Below, in pieces: positions 61,749-64,000 of a stretch of 64,000 nucleotides of DNA. Where the stretch lies: the NCBI GenBank assembly GCA_016213845.1, contig JACQZN010000015.1, forward strand, positions 1-64,000, given 5' to 3'. The DNA is from Candidatus Wallbacteria bacterium. Its GTDB lineage: Bacteria; Muiribacteriota; UBA6191; JACPRK01. The notes beneath the pieces were generated by a model. The model was not told where the DNA came from. It saw only the letters and a program-made list of their open reading frames with translations, and searched no databases. The translations under genes and the position numbers were made by a program. Every line of letters starts with the position of its first letter. The stretch's first letter is position 1.

Positions 61749-62957
61749 ATGAGCGAAACAGCCGTGGTCGAAGCACGTACGTCCGCGCTGGCCGGCCGGG
61801 CAGCGCAGGTAGGCGCGGACACCCTTCGCATCTACACGCTGGCCTCCGAAGCCTACGTGGCGATGCTGGAGGCGATCGACCTGGCGCGTGAGCGCGTGCG
61901 GCTGGAGACCTACATCCTGCGCGACGATCAGCTCGGCGCGCAGTTCGCGGCGGCGCTGACGCGTGCGGCGGCCCGCGGAGTGGAAGTACGGCTTCTGGCA
62001 GACTGGTTCGGCTGCGTCACGACCTCTTCGGCGTACTTCGAGCGACTGCGCCAGACCGGGGTGGGAGTATCGCTGTTCAATCCGGTCAGCCTGTTGCGGG
62101 CGCACTATCTCTGGCCGTTGCGCGACCATCGCAAGATCCTCGTCTGTGACGGCCGGGTTGCCTTCACGGGCAGCTTGAACATCGGCAACGAGTTCTGCGG
62201 CTACGACACGGACGGTATCGGCTGGCACGAGGTGCACGTGCGCATCGAGGGCCCGGCCGCAGCGGAGCTGGAACGGCTGTTCGACGAGACCTGGGAGACC
62301 GCGGTCCTGGGCCGTCCCTGGTACCGCCCGCCGCCGCCGCGGGAGCTGCTGAGGCGCCTCTGGACCGCCGCACGCCGCCAGCCTCCGCGGAGCGATGCGT
62401 GGTCCGACGGTGGCCAGCTGCGCATCCTGCGCTCGGGGACCTGGCGCGACGGGCGCACCATCTCGCGCGTCTACGAGGGACTGCTGAAGCGCGCGCGCCA
62501 TCGCGTCACCATCATGAATCCGTACTTCATCCCGGGCCGCCGGTTCCTGCGCGCGCTCAAGGCGGCGTGCCGGCGCGGCGTGCGCGTTCGGCTGATGTCG
62601 AGCGCCAGCACGGACGTGCCCCCGGCCTGGTACGCCAGCCGCAACCTCTACGCGCGACTGTTGCAGTGGGGCGTCGAGATCTGGCTCTGGCGCGGGGCGC
62701 ACCTGCACTCCAAGGTCGTGGTCGTGGACGAATCGTGGGCGGCGATCGGCTCCTACAACTTCGACAATTTCAGTCTGCTGAGGAACCTGGAGGTCGTGGT
62801 CTCGGTCAGCAATCGCACGGTGGCCGCGAGCCTGGAGGAAACCTTCGAGAGGGAAAAACCCTTGTGTACACGGCTGGAGCTTCCGGCCTGGAAGCGGCGC
62901 TCGCTGGCGCAGAAGCTGCTCGAGCGCCTCGCTTACCTTCTGCGCTACTGGCTATGA
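61749..62957 (+). CDS. Phospholipase-D superfamily protein, cardiolipin synthase-like
   Basis: The 402-residue protein contains two HKD motifs, each H-x-K-x4-D-x6-G-S-x-N: HRKILVCDGRVAFTGSLN (about 126) and HSKVVVVDESWAAIGSYN (about 320). Spacing and the preceding RVRLETYILRDD segment match cardiolipin synthases (ClsB-type, without N-terminal membrane helices). It would condense phosphatidylglycerol molecules, or act on another phospholipid, at the inner membrane. A C-terminal hydrophobic end (LLERLAYLLRYWL) may anchor it. Its stop overlaps the ATG of the following small membrane protein gene (ATGA). Confidence 0.92.
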   Translation: MSETAVVEARTSALAGRAAQVGADTLRIYTLASEAYVAMLEAIDLARERVRLETYILRDDQLGAQFAAALTRAAARGVEVRLLADWFGCVTTSSAYFERLRQTGVGVSLFNPVSLLRAHYLWPLRDHRKILVCDGRVAFTGSLNIGNEFCGYDTDGIGWHEVHVRIEGPAAAELERLFDETWETAVLGRPWYRPPPPRELLRRLWTAARRQPPRSDAWSDGGQLRILRSGTWRDGRTISRVYEGLLKRARHRVTIMNPYFIPGRRFLRALKAACRRGVRVRLMSSASTDVPPAWYASRNLYARLLQWGVEIWLWRGAHLHSKVVVVDESWAAIGSYNFDNFSLLRNLEVVVSVSNRTVAASLEETFEREKPLCTRLELPAWKRRSLAQKLLERLAYLLRYWL

Positions 62958-63211
62958 TCACGACCATGCCCTCCTCGCCCGCATCGTCCCGCGACGGCCA
63001 CATCGGCCCCGTCCGGCTCGTCACGGGCTGGCTCCTCATCGGCCTCGGAATCCTGGGGCTCTTCCTCCCGTTCCTGCAGGGCATCGCGCTCATCGTAGCC
63101 GGAGCCGCGCTCCTGGGCCGCGACAGCCCGCCGGGCAAGCTGGTCCGCAATTGGCGCGCGGCGTACCTGAAGCGCCGGCGGCGAGCCGGCCGGCCCTCAC
63201 CTGGGCAGTAA
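62954..63211 (+). CDS. Small PGPGW-like transmembrane protein
   Basis: The 85-residue protein has two hydrophobic segments, TGWLLIGLGILGLFLPFLQG and IALIVAGAALLG. This is the two-helix layout of small PGPGW-type inner-membrane proteins, and RLVTGWLLIGLGILGLFLPF resembles their core. A basic tail (KLVRNWRAAYLKRRRRAG) lies in the cytoplasm. It overlaps the cardiolipin-synthase-like gene by 4 bp (ATGA), suggesting joint function at the membrane. The 3' end overlaps the convergent TPR gene by 15 bp. Confidence 0.72.
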   Translation: MITTMPSSPASSRDGHIGPVRLVTGWLLIGLGILGLFLPFLQGIALIVAGAALLGRDSPPGKLVRNWRAAYLKRRRRAGRPSPGQ

Positions 63212-64000
63212 GCTCGCCAGAGCGGCTTGCGCGGCGCGGTTACCTGGCTCTCGCGCCAGCACGGTCTGGAGGTCGGCGCGTGCCCGGGGCAGCTCGCCGG
63301 CCCGCCGGTAGATGGCGGAGCGATCGAGCAGCCAGGAGATGGGCGGCGGCTTGCCAGGGCCGTCCGTCGTCTTCGGAGTGGGCTCGGCGGAGCCCGGACC
63401 CGGCTGGGGGTCCTCGACGAAAGCCGCCGTGACAGCCTGGACGGCCAGTCGCATCGCGGGGTGACCGCGCTCGCGCCCCCTGGGGACACCCTCCGCCAGT
63501 GTCCGCCCCAGCTCCCACCAGTACTTGCGAGCCCGCCCGCTCAGTAGACAGGCAAGAGCCAGGCTCCGTTCGGCGTCGGACTGTCGCCGGAAGTCGCGAT
63601 AGCCGCACCCCAGGTCGTACCAGATGTTGCCTTCGACCGGCCAGAGCTCGAGCGAACGGTTGAAACACTCGAACTCTCGGTGCCGGATCGATTCGGGGTC
63701 CTCGTCCGTCGGGGAGAGGAACTCGAGACCGGCCCCGGCCGCCACGAGCCCCCGGGAAACGTACGTGATGTAGTGGAGCGCGACGGCCTTCTTCCAGAGC
63801 GCCTCCCAGCTCTTCGGGTCGACCTGGGCGGCCTGTTCGCACCCCTTGAGGGCGTCGCCGTACTTGCCGGCCTGGAAGGCGGTCTTGGCATCCTCGATCA
63901 GCCGCTTGACCCGTGCCGAGGCCTCTGGGGACAGCTCCGGCAGTTGGGCTGGACGAGGCAGCGCGATGGAAGCTCCGCTGCGCCGCCGGACGCGCAGCAC
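63197..64000 (-). CDS. TPR-repeat protein (5' end beyond the window)
   Basis: At least 267 residues, open to the right edge; a GTG is present at 63998-64000 but the true start is probably outside. Tetratricopeptide repeats are visible: KTAFQAGKYGDALKGCEQAA, then QVDPKSWEALWKKAVALHYI, FNRSLELWPVEGNIWYDLGC and YRRAGELPRARADLQTVLAR. They alternate small and large residues in the TPR pattern. Such proteins scaffold complexes or follow Ser/Thr kinases. No catalytic domain is seen in the visible part. Confidence 0.8.
   Translation of the reverse strand: MLRVRRRSGASIALPRPAQLPELSPEASARVKRLIEDAKTAFQAGKYGDALKGCEQAAQVDPKSWEALWKKAVALHYITYVSRGLVAAGAGLEFLSPTDEDPESIRHREFECFNRSLELWPVEGNIWYDLGCGYRDFRRQSDAERSLALACLLSGRARKYWWELGRTLAEGVPRGRERGHPAMRLAVQAVTAAFVEDPQPGPGSAEPTPKTTDGPGKPPPISWLLDRSAIYRRAGELPRARADLQTVLAREPGNRAAQAALASLLPR

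Overview
The window is about 64 kb of GC-rich bacterial chromosome, dense in genes, with short Shine-Dalgarno-led cistrons and many 1-4 bp stop/start overlaps. Several traits suggest a Gram-negative, environmental lineage, most like the Acidobacteriota (Thermoanaerobaculia or Vicinamibacteria type), with Myxococcota or a related phylum as the alternative. These traits are a Ser/Thr kinase fused to WD40 repeats, an FHA-domain sigma-54 activator, many exported proteins of unknown function, a secreted Asp-box/Ig-like giant, and intergenic regions full of palindromes and heptamer tracts. There is no rRNA or ribosomal-protein marker here, so this placement is an inference.

Layout. 0-5 kb: glutamine-dependent NAD+ synthetase and the ClpS-ClpA proteolysis pair. 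4.9-8.1 kb: a minus-strand modification cluster (SGNH hydrolase, a 52-residue DUF5989 protein, an SxtJ-like membrane protein, NodU/HypF-type carbamoyltransferase). 8.3-17 kb: a class D beta-lactamase-like protein and a 2571-residue cell-surface or secreted protein. 17-23.5 kb: alkylation repair (Ada-AlkA fusion, Ogt), MsrB, an exported ADP-ribosylglycohydrolase, a Nudix CoA pyrophosphatase and a VapBC-like toxin-antitoxin pair. 23.5-31.3 kb: a beta-CASP metallo-beta-lactamase ribonuclease with a duplicated C-terminal module, a degenerate 5'-nucleotidase-like outer-membrane candidate, two paralogous exported proteins and YajQ.

31.3-44.3 kb is a signalling and secretion block. Two divergent exported-protein genes each carry a near-identical sigma-54 promoter, with an FHA-AAA-Fis sigma-54 activator 2 kb away. 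It continues with an exported coiled-coil protein, the kinase-WD40 protein, and two proteins carrying the same prokaryotic RING-like zinc motif, one of them with an FGE-sulfatase (formylglycine-generating-enzyme-type) domain. A cyclase-family hydrolase closes the block.

44.3-54.2 kb is a type I restriction-modification island (hsdM-hsdS-AlbA/Schlafen-like gene-hsdR-YgjP-like metallopeptidase, all overlapping). It is bracketed by two 223-bp direct repeats. Each repeat is a complete small transcription unit with a sigma-70 promoter, about 160 nt of structured RNA and an intrinsic terminator. A tRNA-Met(CAU) gene lies at the right edge. 54.4-64 kb holds exported proteins of unknown function, a CBS-domain protein, a DUF3109 protein, a MacAB-like ABC exporter operon whose adaptor gene is frameshifted, a phospholipase-D/cardiolipin-synthase-like protein, a small PGPGW-like membrane protein and the end of a TPR protein.

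The intergenic DNA has its own biology. It holds at least three families of palindromic or REP-like repeats plus a composite repeat module and heptamer tracts. Several copies have run into coding sequence: the 3' end of clpA, the 3' end of the DUF3109 gene and the kinase activation loop. Others sit on start signals, such as the heptamers abutting the first permease start codon. The most promising unexplained element is the duplicated small-RNA gene flanking the restriction island.
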